Source: Cacconaster sp045599325 | GTDB taxonomy: Bacteria > Bacteroidota > Bacteroidia > Bacteroidales > UBA932 | Assembly: GCA_045599325.1 (NCBI GenBank) | Contig: JAZRVT010000034.1 | Span: forward strand, 1 to 64,000 | Length of the DNA stretch: 64,000 nucleotides | Reading direction: 5' to 3' | Shown: positions 41,675 through 50,453 of the stretch, in pieces | Layout of the letters: every line of letters begins with the position of its first letter | Numbering within the stretch: position 1 is the stretch's first letter | The notes under the pieces: generated by a model | Told to the model about the DNA's origin: nothing | The model's database searches: none | The model's input: only the letters and a program-made list of their open reading frames with translations | Program-made: the position numbers and the translations under genes

Positions 41675-42786
41675 ACCTCGACTCTCAGTGGGTCAGGCTG
41701 GCCATCTACCTGCTGATGCTGCTGCCGCTGCTCCTGCTGCGCCATATCACCCCTACCAATGAGATGAAGTACCTGACCATCGCGGACCAGGCCCTGCGCG
41801 ACGGCAACTTCTGGTGCTTCTACCTTGACGGGGCAATCTATGCCGACAAGCCGCCGCTCTATTTCTGGATAATAATGCTTTTCAGGAGGCTGCTGGGCTT
41901 CCACTGCATCCCCCTGCTCGAGCTCTTCTCCCTGCTTCCGGCATTCGGGACGATACTGGTGCTCAACAGATGGTGCTCGGGCGAACTGACAGGGCGCTGG
42001 CGCAGCGCCTCGGAGATGGCGCTGATGACAACTGCCTATTTCCTCGGAGGCGCAGTCGTGCTGAGGATGGATATGCTGATGGTCCTCTTCATCACCCTCT
42101 CCCTGTGGACCTTCTGGCGCATCTATCAGGGTGACAGCAGCCTGAGGCTGAGGATAGCATTCCCGGTCTATGTCTTTATGGCCATTTTCTCAAAAGGACC
42201 GGTGGGGATAATGGTGCCGCTCATCTGCATCCCAGTCTATCTGCTCATTGTCAAGGATTTCCGCAAAATCGGCAAAATCTGGGGCTGGAGCACCTGGCTG
42301 ATTCTCGCAACCCTCTGCGGGCTCTGGTGGTGGGGTGTGTATGCCGAAGGCGGAACGCCATACCTCAACAACCTTCTCTTTCACCAGACAGCGGGACGCG
42401 CAGTCAATGCATTCCACCACAAGCGCCACTGGTACTACTACCTCTACACCGTATGGTATGCAATGGGTCCCTGGTCCCTGCTCACCATCCCCGTCGCGGT
42501 ATGGGCTGTAGCCAGAAAGATAAGTCTGAGCGACCTGACGAAATTCTTCCTCATCATCTCCACAGTCTTCTTCATTATGATGTCGGCAGTCAGCTCGAAG
42601 CTCGCCATATACCTCCTTCCGTGCTTCGGTCTTTTCAACTGCGCAGCGTTCATCATCCTGCAGCAGGCTGACGACGGCACACGGAGGTGGCCGTCCGCGG
42701 TGAGGAAAACTGTCTTCGCGCTTGCCGGCGCAATCTTCATCGCAGCAGTGGTCATAGGGTTCTTTTTCCCGGGGATTTTCAAATAA
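41650..42786 (+). CDS. ArnT-like (GT83/PMT) glycosyltransferase, short form
   Basis: A 378-residue membrane glycosyltransferase with about nine helices. The first loop motif 'NEMKYLTIADQALRDGNFWCFYLDGAIYADKPPLYFWI' region carries the conserved Asp/Glu and 'KPPLYFW' of ArnT/PMT enzymes, which take sugar from polyprenyl phosphate and attach it outside the membrane. 'AIFSKGPVG' is also family-like. It is shorter than E. coli ArnT (~550) and lacks most of the C-terminal periplasmic domain. Start at ATG 41650 within the preceding gene's end. Confidence 0.88.
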   Translation: MEKKQTLINLDSQWVRLAIYLLMLLPLLLLRHITPTNEMKYLTIADQALRDGNFWCFYLDGAIYADKPPLYFWIIMLFRRLLGFHCIPLLELFSLLPAFGTILVLNRWCSGELTGRWRSASEMALMTTAYFLGGAVVLRMDMLMVLFITLSLWTFWRIYQGDSSLRLRIAFPVYVFMAIFSKGPVGIMVPLICIPVYLLIVKDFRKIGKIWGWSTWLILATLCGLWWWGVYAEGGTPYLNNLLFHQTAGRAVNAFHHKRHWYYYLYTVWYAMGPWSLLTIPVAVWAVARKISLSDLTKFFLIISTVFFIMMSAVSSKLAIYLLPCFGLFNCAAFIILQQADDGTRRWPSAVRKTVFALAGAIFIAAVVIGFFFPGIFK

Positions 42787-42803
42787 CGGAAGAGTTATTT
42801 GAT

Positions 42804-42811
42804 TACTTTTG
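42804..42811 (+). promoter_or_regulatory. -7 box of alr
   Basis: TACTTTTG, 24 bp upstream of ATG 42836 and directly downstream of the ArnT stop. Confidence 0.6.
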
Positions 42812-42835
42812 CACAACCAAAAACCAGAAAACGCA

Positions 42836-43945
42836 ATGTCAATCTCTACCCCTCACGCCCAGCTTGAGCTGAGCCGCAGCGGAATGCTCCACAACTACCG
42901 CCATTTCCGCTCGAAACTCAAAGATACCACCAAAATGCTCATCCTTGTCAAAGCCAACGGATACGGACACGGTGCAGTCGATTTCGCACGCGAAATGGAG
43001 AAGGCCGGAGCCGACTATCTTGGCGTTGCATTCCCTGTCGAGGGCGTGGAACTCAAGAAAGCGGGGATCGGACTCCCTGTCCTTGTGCTCACTGCCGGAA
43101 TGGAGAACTATCCTGAAATCATCGAATACGGTCTGGAACCGGGAATGCCTAACATCGAGTCGCTCGTCCGCTTCCGCGACGAAGTCCGCAAGGCAGGCAG
43201 GACCGCCTATCCGGTCCACATCAAGCTTGACACAGGAATGCACCGACTCGGCTTTATGGAGAAAGACCTCCCTGCACTCCTCGACTTCCTCAAGGAGAGT
43301 CCTGAGATCAAGGTGCAGAGCATCTACTCCCATCTCGCAGCATCCGACGAGCCTCAGCACGACGAGTTCACACTCGGTCAGATCGCCCTCTACGACCGTC
43401 TCAGCAGCGAGATACTCAAAGTGCTCCCATACAAGCCTATCCGCCACATCCTCAACTCAGCAGGCATCGAGCGCTTCACCCAGTACCAGTATGATATGGT
43501 CCGCCTCGGCGTCGGCATCTACGGTGTCAGCGCTGTCGACTCAAGCCAGCTCAAGCCTGCGGCATTCCTCCGCTGCCCTATCCTCCAGATCAAGGAGCTT
43601 GCTCCTGAAGACGGAACAGTGGGCTACGGCCGCCACGGCAAGCTCGGCCCCGGCATCAAGCGCACAGCAACCATCTGCGTGGGCTACGCTGACGGCATCA
43701 ACCGCCACCTCGGCCGCGGAGCCGCAAGCTTCGAGGTCAACGGCAAGATGGCCCCTACCATCGGAAACATCTGTATGGATATGTGTATGATCGACATCAC
43801 CGGCATCGACGCGGAAGTCGGCGACACTGTCACAGTGTTCGGTGACAGGCCTACTGCAATCGACCTTGCGAAGATTCTTGGAACTATTCCTTACGAAGTC
43901 TTCACGTCGATTCCGAAACGTGTCAGAAGAGTGGTGGTCGACTAG
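42836..43945 (+). CDS. alr: Alanine racemase
   Basis: A 369-residue PLP enzyme that converts L-Ala to D-Ala for peptidoglycan. PLP lysine in 'LVKANGYGHG' (~36), then 'IKLDTGMHRLGF', 'SIYSHLAASDEP', and catalytic Tyr in 'CVGYADGINRHLG'. C-terminal 'GNICMDMCMIDIT' is typical. In many Bacteroidota Alr is fused to MurF; here it stands alone. Start at ATG 42836 because the upstream in-frame codons lie within the -7 box spacing. Its stop interlocks with the next convergent gene at CTAG. Confidence 0.95.
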   Translation: MSISTPHAQLELSRSGMLHNYRHFRSKLKDTTKMLILVKANGYGHGAVDFAREMEKAGADYLGVAFPVEGVELKKAGIGLPVLVLTAGMENYPEIIEYGLEPGMPNIESLVRFRDEVRKAGRTAYPVHIKLDTGMHRLGFMEKDLPALLDFLKESPEIKVQSIYSHLAASDEPQHDEFTLGQIALYDRLSSEILKVLPYKPIRHILNSAGIERFTQYQYDMVRLGVGIYGVSAVDSSQLKPAAFLRCPILQIKELAPEDGTVGYGRHGKLGPGIKRTATICVGYADGINRHLGRGAASFEVNGKMAPTIGNICMDMCMIDITGIDAEVGDTVTVFGDRPTAIDLAKILGTIPYEVFTSIPKRVRRVVVD

Positions 43946-44397
43946 TCAGCCTTCATCGAGAAGCTGACGGAAGCGCCGTCATCCGAAAGATCCAGACCCT
44001 TGATGTCTATGACGTCAAGGGTTTTCTGCAACTGGTCGATCCTGCGCAGGTCCACACGCACTTTTGCGTCACCGAGGACCTCTACGAAAGGATAATCCTT
44101 CACCGCCTTTTCCAGGATCCCTCCGGCCGCCTTAGTTGCAAATGACTGCGCCCCCTTGAGGAAGAAGCTGCCGAAGGAATTCTCCTCGCGGCTTTTACCG
44201 ACCTGATAAGAGAGGGTCAGCCTGTCATTCAGGAAACTTTCAACCTTGAGGATGACGGCAGGCGCCGAAATGCCCGCAAATGAGACAGGGGTCTCAATGG
44301 AGACAGAACTGTCACCGGCATATTCGAAACTGATCTCTTTCCCCGCCTTCTCCCTGATCAGAGACGACAGTTCGCTGTATGTAATCTGAGCCTTCAT
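43942..44397 (-). CDS. Hypothetical protein, possibly LysM-less alpha/beta secreted-free protein
   Basis: A 151-residue cytoplasmic-looking protein (no signal or membrane segment). It starts 'MKAQITYSELSSLIREKAG', with a central beta-rich part 'VSFAGISAPAVILKVESF' and 'DRLTLSYQVG', a helix 'LKGAQSFATKAAGGILEKAV', and an end 'GLDLSDDGASVSFSMKAD'. I do not recognise the family. The start at 44397 is supported by the -7 box TATTTTTG at 44413-44420. It is transcribed divergently from the nucleotide-sugar dehydrogenase gene with promoters 22 bp apart. Confidence 0.75.
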   Translation of the reverse strand: MKAQITYSELSSLIREKAGKEISFEYAGDSSVSIETPVSFAGISAPAVILKVESFLNDRLTLSYQVGKSREENSFGSFFLKGAQSFATKAAGGILEKAVKDYPFVEVLGDAKVRVDLRRIDQLQKTLDVIDIKGLDLSDDGASVSFSMKAD

Positions 44398-44412
44398 ATT
44401 CTCTTTTTTCTG

Positions 44413-44420
44413 CAAAAATA
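44413..44420 (-). promoter_or_regulatory. -7 box of the gene ending at 43942
   Basis: TATTTTTG on the minus strand, 15 bp upstream of ATG 44397. Confidence 0.55.
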
Positions 44421-44441
44421 GCAATCCTCGCCATATTTCGC

Positions 44442-44449
44442 TAAATTTG
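44442..44449 (+). promoter_or_regulatory. -7 box of the nucleotide-sugar dehydrogenase gene
   Basis: TAAATTTG, 26 bp upstream of ATG 44476. Confidence 0.6.
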
Positions 44450-44475
44450 CCATAATTACTACAAGAGTGAATGAT

Positions 44476-45801
44476 ATGAGAATTGCAGTAGCAGGCACAG
44501 GCTATGTGGGGCTGTCGATAGCGACTCTTCTGGCACAGCACCATCAGGTGACAGCAGTGGATGTGATTCCTGAGAAAGTGGACCTGATCAACAGCAGGCG
44601 CTCTCCTATCCAGGATGAGTACATTGAGAAATATATGGCGGAGAAAGAACTGGACCTGACAGCGACCCTTGACGGGGAATCCGCATACCGCAGCGCTGAG
44701 TTCGTCGTCATCGCCGCCCCTACGAACTATGACCCTCAGCGCAACTTCTTCGACACCTCCCACGTGGAGGAGGTCATCGACCTTGTGCTCTCCGTCAACC
44801 CTGACGCCGTGATGGTCATCAAGTCCACCATTCCTGTCGGATACTGCAGAAGCCTTTATGCCAGATATGCCGGCATCTTCAAGGAAAGGGCATCTCTTCA
44901 AGGCAAGAAATTCAACCTGCTCTTCTCCCCTGAGTTCCTTAGGGAGAGCAAAGCCTTGTACGACAACCTCTACCCGAGCCGCATCATTGTGGGATACCCG
45001 AAGGTCATCTCCTCCTCAGATGAGCAGATCCTTCAGGAGAACGCCGCAATCGAGTCTGTCGCAAACCCTGATTCTGAGGCCAATGCCCGCAGATTCGCAG
45101 CATTGCTGCAGGAAGGCGCCATCAAGGAGGACATCCCTACCCTCTTTATGGGAATGAAGGAGGCCGAGGCAGTCAAACTCTTCGCAAACACATATCTCGC
45201 CCTGAGAGTAAGCTATTTCAACGAACTGGACACCTATGCCGAAGTCAAGGGGCTTGACACCAAGGCTATTATCGACGGCATCGGACTCGACCCGCGCATC
45301 GGGCAGCACTACAACAACCCGAGCTTCGGATATGGAGGCTACTGCCTGCCGAAAGACACAAAGCAGCTGCTGGCAAACTTCCAGGATGTGCCTGAGAATC
45401 TGATCAATGCCATTGTGGAGAGCAACCGCACCCGCAAGGATTTCATCGCCGACCAGGTGCTTGCAAAAGCGGGCTACTACACCGCCAGCAGCCAATGGGA
45501 CAAAGGACGCGAGCACAGGACAGTGATAGGAGTCTTCAGGCTCACGATGAAGTCGAACTCCGACAACTTCCGCCAGTCCAGCATACAGGGCGTGATGAAG
45601 CGCGTAAAGGCCAAGGGCGCTGAAGTGATAGTCTATGAGCCGACACTCGAGAACGGCACACGCTTCTTCGGCAGCGAAGTCGTCAATGACCTCGAGGATT
45701 TCAAGCGCCGCTCTGACGCCATCATAGCCAACCGCTACGACTCCTGTCTGGACGACGTGGCCGGCAAGGTCTATACAAGGGACATCTTCAAGCGCGACTG
45801 A
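44476..45801 (+). CDS. UDP-glucose 6-dehydrogenase-type nucleotide-sugar dehydrogenase
   Basis: A 441-residue NAD-dependent enzyme that oxidises a UDP-sugar C6 to the uronate in two steps. NAD fold 'MRIAVAGTGYVGLSIATLL', then 'STIPVGYCRS', 'NLLFSPEFLRES', 'AEAVKLFANTYLALRVSYFNEL' and the catalytic Cys in 'GGYCLPKDTKQL'. C-terminal Rossmann domain 'VIGVFRLTMKSNSDNFRQSS'. UDP-glucose is the likely substrate, UDP-GlcNAc or ManNAc a possible one. ATG 44476 fits the family start better than the GTG nine bases upstream. Followed after 2 bp by dtd. Confidence 0.92.
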   Translation: MRIAVAGTGYVGLSIATLLAQHHQVTAVDVIPEKVDLINSRRSPIQDEYIEKYMAEKELDLTATLDGESAYRSAEFVVIAAPTNYDPQRNFFDTSHVEEVIDLVLSVNPDAVMVIKSTIPVGYCRSLYARYAGIFKERASLQGKKFNLLFSPEFLRESKALYDNLYPSRIIVGYPKVISSSDEQILQENAAIESVANPDSEANARRFAALLQEGAIKEDIPTLFMGMKEAEAVKLFANTYLALRVSYFNELDTYAEVKGLDTKAIIDGIGLDPRIGQHYNNPSFGYGGYCLPKDTKQLLANFQDVPENLINAIVESNRTRKDFIADQVLAKAGYYTASSQWDKGREHRTVIGVFRLTMKSNSDNFRQSSIQGVMKRVKAKGAEVIVYEPTLENGTRFFGSEVVNDLEDFKRRSDAIIANRYDSCLDDVAGKVYTRDIFKRD

Positions 45802-45803
45802 CA

Positions 45804-46256
45804 ATGAGACTTGTAATCCAGAGAGTCAGGGAAGCGTCCGTCACCGTCGGAGGTGAACTGGTATCGTCCATAGGACAGGGGCTTTTCATACTCGTCGGCG
45901 TCGAGACCGGCGACACTGAAGCAGATATGGAATGGCTCGCCGGCAAGACCGCAGGCCTCCGCATCTTCGACGACGAGGCGGGAGTGATGAACCTCAGCGT
46001 GACCGACTGCGGCGGCGAGGTGCTCGCCGTGTCGCAGTTCACTCTCACGGCCTCCACAAGGAAGGGCAACCGTCCGTCATACATCCGTGCTGCGGGCCAC
46101 GACCTGGCTGTGCCGCTCTACGACAGCTACTGCAAAAAGCTTGAAGCAGCACTCGGCAAGCCTGTGAAGAAAGGCATCTTCGGCGCGGAGATGCAGTGTG
46201 CCCTGGTCAATGACGGTCCTGTCACAATCATCATTGACTCGCGCATCAGAGAGTAA
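45804..46256 (+). CDS. dtd: D-aminoacyl-tRNA deacylase
   Basis: A 150-residue DTD that hydrolyses D-aminoacyl-tRNAs, preventing D-amino acid misincorporation. Motifs: 'LAVSQFTLTAS' (catalytic Thr in SQFTL) and 'VNDGPVTIIIDS', whose Gly-cis-Pro pair (GP) enforces chirality by inserting into the partner subunit. Normal family length. Forms a unit with the dehydrogenase gene; ends 2 bp from the convergent GH9 gene. Confidence 0.95.
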   Translation: MRLVIQRVREASVTVGGELVSSIGQGLFILVGVETGDTEADMEWLAGKTAGLRIFDDEAGVMNLSVTDCGGEVLAVSQFTLTASTRKGNRPSYIRAAGHDLAVPLYDSYCKKLEAALGKPVKKGIFGAEMQCALVNDGPVTIIIDSRIRE

Positions 46257-46258
46257 TC

Positions 46259-48697
46259 CTAGAATTCTGAAATCAGCATCAGCCAGCGGGAGGCGGTCAG
46301 GCCGAACACCTCCTTGTAGGTCGCTGTGTTGATCTGAGGCCAGTACGGCTGGTCCTCATCGAAGTATGCCTGCATACCGACAGGGATTTCGCCCACCATC
46401 TCGCCCGGCAGAGCGCAGTACAGCTGGCACCAGTTGCTGCCCTCGCCGTATATCAGGGACTGTCCGAACGGGTTGTAGCCTACCACCCAGCTCAGCTGGC
46501 GCTCGGCTATCTCCTTCAGTTCGGGGTCATCCAGCACTCGGGCGCAGATTGCAGCAGCCTTTCCTGTCGCCAGACTGACCACCGTATTGCCCTTGAAGGA
46601 ATACCATGCCGGGAAGACGCGAAGATAGTTCTCTTCGTCGAGCTTCACGCCGTTCGCCAGCTGCCGGCGGTAGATGCCTGCTGCGGATCCGTCGCGAGGC
46701 ATTCCCAGTTGCCAGGGGTTGAAGAGTTCCGGATAGTTGCATTCGTTGATGTTGTAGATGCCGCTCGGCACAAGGCCGTAAGGGGCCACATACTTCATTA
46801 TGCTCTTCAGGTAGCCGCCGTAGAGCCTGATGGCCTCCATCCACTTGCTGTAGTCAGGATGCTCCGGCTGGGTCTCGCAGAGAGCGGCGAAAGCCTCCAT
46901 AAAGGCGTAGTCAGATGATTTGTGGCTGTAGTGCACACCGCTCAGGCGGTTGATGTCTCCGTAGAAGTAGCCCTTGATGCCGCCGCCGATCTCTTCTTTC
47001 TGCTGGCAGGCCATAGGCATCCGGATGAACTCGGCCGCCTGTTCAGCGTAGCGCCTGTCGCCGGTCAGTTTGTAGATCATGCTGGCAGCCCAGGAGACGC
47101 TTGCACGGTACTGACTCTCAGGCGTGTTCTTTGCGTGACCGCTGCGGATCATCCCGAGTTCGGCGAAGCCGTATTTGTCGAAGCGCGCCTTGGCGAACCA
47201 GAAGTCCTCCTCAGCGACTTTCCGGAGATAACCCGTAAGTTCAGGGTCGTCGTCGATGACCATTGCAGCGTATGCCTCGATGCCGGAAAGGACGAAGTTC
47301 TCATAGGCTCCGTCATTCACATTAATCTGACGGCGGTCTGAGTCGTCCTTTGTGTTCAGGATGCGGTCGGTCCAGAGATTGGTGCCCCAGGACATCGCGC
47401 GGAAACCGTCTCCGAGCCTGCTGCGGAGGATGAAATCCATGCCCCATAGTCCCTCTTCCATCATTCTCCTGTACAGGTCCACATTGCCCTTTCTCTTCGC
47501 AGTCTGGGCCATCTGGAGCAGGGAGTATGCAATCTCGCCGGACTGGAGGGTCTGCTGGGCCATATCGCCCGCATCGTGCCAGCCACCGTTCAGAGGGAAG
47601 ACCTTGCCGTTGTATTCAGCGTGCAGGTCAGTGTGGCAGGCCCCGTGCTTTCCCGGCACAGGATATCCGCAGCGCTCGCAGAAGAGGAAGTTGACAATCC
47701 TCCAGGCGGAGTTCTCCCATAGGTCGTCGCTGACATAGAAGGGCCAGGTGGTCACCCCGCCAGCCTCGATGACATACTGGCCCGGCTTCTTCAGGTCAGA
47801 GAAATCGATGGTCTGAAAATCGCCCGTGCGGTATGAGCCGCTCTCTATCTTCCCCTTGAAGACTGTCCTGCCGCTCCTGTAATCACGGATACGGAACCTG
47901 CCGTCATTGCCGGGTATGTTGACGACCGCCGTCTTTCGGGCGCCTGTTGTATAGCCGCTGTTTGAAAAGACTATCCTTCCCTCCGCAGGGCTCCACCCTT
48001 TGACGGCTTCCGGATTCTCCACCTTCTCAAGCCTGATGTTGTCTATATCATAGCGCAGGAACTCGCCCATCGGCACATCGCGTCCGAAAGTCTCGATGAC
48101 CAGCTTTATGCAGCTCACCTTGTCCCTCGAGAGCCCGGTTATCTCCAAAGAGCAGTCGTTCCACTGGTTGTTCTTCAGATTGATTTCGTGAATCCCCTCA
48201 CGGCCGAACTGGTCGGGGACCTTCACCTCGCCGTCATTCTCGATACAGAGAGTAAGGTAGATGCTCCTAGCCCCCTCACAGAAAGGATAGATGCTGAGAC
48301 TGATGCGGTTGTAATCCTGCCAGTCTGCTCCACCGGCATCGAAGATGGCATAGCTGGAGCCCCTGCCCATCCCTATTGTCTCGCCCTCAGGCATAGTCTC
48401 CGCCTCCATCCTGAGGCTGTGCGACCCTTCACGGCTTCTCTCATCTGTCAGCGCCATCCTTCCGTGACCGGCGTGGGACCACCCTTCAAGCGACTCCATT
48501 CCGCACAGAAGGTCCGACTGAAGCACCTTTTTCTGGACAGCAGCTGTCTCCAGCGCCTTGTCCTCTCTCAGCCGGAGAGGTTTGTGGACATAGCCGGATT
48601 CGATGATGTCCTGTTTCAGCTGTTCGTCAATCTGGGCGGAACTTGCGACAGGGAATGCCAGCAAGGCGGCAATCAGAAATAAAACGTTCTTTTTCAT
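46259..48697 (-). CDS. GH9 glycoside hydrolase with N-terminal Ig-like domain
   Basis: An 812-residue exported enzyme. Start at ATG 48697 gives a signal peptide to ~22 ('ASSAQ'). Residues ~30-230 form a galactose-binding-like domain, ~230-320 a CelD_N/Ig-like domain ('FSNSGYTTGARKTAVV'), and ~325-812 the (alpha/alpha)6 GH9 barrel with 'GGWHDAGDM' (catalytic base Asp pair). The C-terminal motif that normally holds the acid Glu (…NE.AI…) reads 'PYWPQINTATYKEVFG', so the acid may be the Glu in YKEV or the specificity may differ. GH9 enzymes include endoglucanases and exo-glucosaminidases. Confidence 0.88.
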   Translation of the reverse strand: MKKNVLFLIAALLAFPVASSAQIDEQLKQDIIESGYVHKPLRLREDKALETAAVQKKVLQSDLLCGMESLEGWSHAGHGRMALTDERSREGSHSLRMEAETMPEGETIGMGRGSSYAIFDAGGADWQDYNRISLSIYPFCEGARSIYLTLCIENDGEVKVPDQFGREGIHEINLKNNQWNDCSLEITGLSRDKVSCIKLVIETFGRDVPMGEFLRYDIDNIRLEKVENPEAVKGWSPAEGRIVFSNSGYTTGARKTAVVNIPGNDGRFRIRDYRSGRTVFKGKIESGSYRTGDFQTIDFSDLKKPGQYVIEAGGVTTWPFYVSDDLWENSAWRIVNFLFCERCGYPVPGKHGACHTDLHAEYNGKVFPLNGGWHDAGDMAQQTLQSGEIAYSLLQMAQTAKRKGNVDLYRRMMEEGLWGMDFILRSRLGDGFRAMSWGTNLWTDRILNTKDDSDRRQINVNDGAYENFVLSGIEAYAAMVIDDDPELTGYLRKVAEEDFWFAKARFDKYGFAELGMIRSGHAKNTPESQYRASVSWAASMIYKLTGDRRYAEQAAEFIRMPMACQQKEEIGGGIKGYFYGDINRLSGVHYSHKSSDYAFMEAFAALCETQPEHPDYSKWMEAIRLYGGYLKSIMKYVAPYGLVPSGIYNINECNYPELFNPWQLGMPRDGSAAGIYRRQLANGVKLDEENYLRVFPAWYSFKGNTVVSLATGKAAAICARVLDDPELKEIAERQLSWVVGYNPFGQSLIYGEGSNWCQLYCALPGEMVGEIPVGMQAYFDEDQPYWPQINTATYKEVFGLTASRWLMLISEF

Positions 48698-48790
48698 TGG
48701 GTTAAGTATTGGCAATTCAAATTCAAATATACCAAAACTTTATGAATTCACCGATAGCAATATTTCTGGAGCCGTTGCCCTGTCAAGCCG

Positions 48791-50239
48791 CTAGAGACTG
48801 TCGCCGAAGTCTTTCTTGAACTTCTCTGCCAGTTCCTCCTGCCAGTAGCCAATCTCCTTCATCCTTCCGAAGAAGAAGCGGAGAACCTCAGGCTCCTCAG
48901 TCCACTCCAGGCCGCCGATGAGCTTGCGGTTGTCCCAGAGCCACTTGACGCGGTCAGCGACATATTTTATCTGCGACAGCGTAAAGACGCGGCGCGGCAC
49001 TGCCAGCCTGAGCAGCTCCAGCGCAGCAAAAGGTTCCGTTCCGTCTGGTTCACGCTGCTCTGACATCGTTCCGCGCTCCATTCCACGGATGCCGCCGGCA
49101 ATATAGAGCGCCGCCCCGACTGCTGCGGCCGGATACTGGTTGTGCGGAATGTCAGGGCAGAACTCACCGGCGTTGAGATGGCACCCCAGTCCGCCAGCAG
49201 GCAGGATGACCGGCACTCCGTACGAATCAAGCTCCTTGGCGAGGTATCCGATGAATTCGGGGCCCTGGCTGATATACTCCATATCAAGAGACTCGTAAAG
49301 GCCCTGCGCCAGCGCCTCCATAGTGCGCACGTCCATACCGCCATATGTGAGGAATCCCTCGTACAGCGGCACGAATGCCATCATCTCCCTGGTGTACTTT
49401 GCATCCTTGCTTGTGATGATCGCACCCTTCGAGAAGCTCAGCTTTCGCGCGGAGAAGTAGACAATGTCGAAGTGGTCTGCCAGCAGATGGTAAATCTCCT
49501 TGACGTCCATATATTTGCAGCGCGCCTCACGGGTCTTCATAAAATAGATGTTGTCCTGGAGCAGGGAGGCATCAAGGACCGACTTGACGCCAGCATCGTG
49601 GCAGATGTCGGTGACTGCGAGCATATTCTCAAGGCTTACAGGCTGGCCTCCGATAAGGTTGGTGCCTGATTCCACCCTGACAAACGCAACGTTCTCGGCG
49701 CCGAGCTCGTCTATCCTGTTCTTTAGCCGCACCAGGTCGAAGTTACCCTTGAACGGATCGTCAGTCTGAGGAAGCAGTCCCTTAGGGTCAACGAGTTCCT
49801 CCACAGTTCCGCCCAGGCGGGTGATATGTGCCTTGGTGGTGGTGAAGTGAAAATTCATCAGGGCAACCTTGCCGGGAGTGATGTAGGCCTCGGCGAGGAT
49901 GTTCTCAGCTGCGCGGCCCTGGTGCGCCGGAAGCACATTGTCGGTGCCGAACACTTCCTTCACGGCCTTCTTGACCCTGAGGAATGTTGCGGATCCCGCA
50001 TAGGCGTCATCTGCCTGCATCATTGCCGCGAACTGGCGGTCTGACATCGCATTGACACCGGAGTCCGTAAGCATATCAATAAAGACATCGCTGTTCTGGA
50101 GAAGGAAGGTGTTGTTGCCCGCATCCTGCATCCTTCTCAGCCTCTCTTCGACAGGAAGCAGGCTGAGCTTCTGAACCATTCTGACTTTGTGCATTTCCAG
50201 CGGAACCTGATTCTCGCTCTTGTAGAATTTTACTGCCAT
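48791..50239 (-). CDS. Divergent tryptophanase/tyrosine phenol-lyase family beta-eliminating lyase
   Basis: A 482-residue fold-type I PLP enzyme, the length of TnaA/TPL. Conserved blocks: 'NTFLLQNSDVFIDMLTDSG', 'PAHQGRAAENIL', 'IGGQPVSLENM', 'PLYEGFLTYGGMDVRTMEALA', 'IRGMERG', 'LRLAVPRRVFT'. PLP lysine in 'YFSARKLSF'. Several key positions differ from known TnaA/TPL: the PLP-contacting Arg of DAxR is Leu ('LDASLLQDN'), HQGRG is HQGRA, and the Asp after the PLP Lys is Leu. Reaction and substrate are therefore uncertain. Divergent from an AraC regulator, a likely controller. -7 box at 50278. Confidence 0.8.
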   Translation of the reverse strand: MAVKFYKSENQVPLEMHKVRMVQKLSLLPVEERLRRMQDAGNNTFLLQNSDVFIDMLTDSGVNAMSDRQFAAMMQADDAYAGSATFLRVKKAVKEVFGTDNVLPAHQGRAAENILAEAYITPGKVALMNFHFTTTKAHITRLGGTVEELVDPKGLLPQTDDPFKGNFDLVRLKNRIDELGAENVAFVRVESGTNLIGGQPVSLENMLAVTDICHDAGVKSVLDASLLQDNIYFMKTREARCKYMDVKEIYHLLADHFDIVYFSARKLSFSKGAIITSKDAKYTREMMAFVPLYEGFLTYGGMDVRTMEALAQGLYESLDMEYISQGPEFIGYLAKELDSYGVPVILPAGGLGCHLNAGEFCPDIPHNQYPAAAVGAALYIAGGIRGMERGTMSEQREPDGTEPFAALELLRLAVPRRVFTLSQIKYVADRVKWLWDNRKLIGGLEWTEEPEVLRFFFGRMKEIGYWQEELAEKFKKDFGDSL

Positions 50240-50277
50240 AATATTAGTTTTTTAGTTTTTTCTATTGTTTCCGGCGG

Positions 50278-50285
50278 CAAAAGTA
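50278..50285 (-). promoter_or_regulatory. -7 box of the lyase gene
   Basis: TACTTTTG on the minus strand, 38 bp upstream of ATG 50239. The 214-bp gap to the AraC gene is AT-rich and holds the divergent control region. Confidence 0.55.
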
Positions 50286-50393
50286 GGTGTTGCAAGCGGA
50301 TATAGTGGGATACATCTTACTGAAAAAACTACCATTTTTACCGATAACCGGTTCCAATACCATTATCACCTACCATAATCAAAGAAAATTGAT

Positions 50394-50441
50394 TAATTTC
50401 GCACAATGAGATACCAATATCTATACGAAGAAGTAACATAA
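50394..50441 (+). promoter_or_regulatory. Promoter and 11-codon leader ORF of the AraC gene
   Basis: TAATTTCG (50394-50401), a variant -7 box, is followed 4 bp later by ATG 50406. This opens an 11-residue ORF (MRYQYLYEEVT) ending TAA at 50441, 12 bp before the AraC start. The ATG would be at or next to the transcript's 5' end. It may be a leaderless leader peptide controlling AraC translation. Confidence 0.35.
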
Positions 50442-50453
50442 CCCCCTCGTAGA

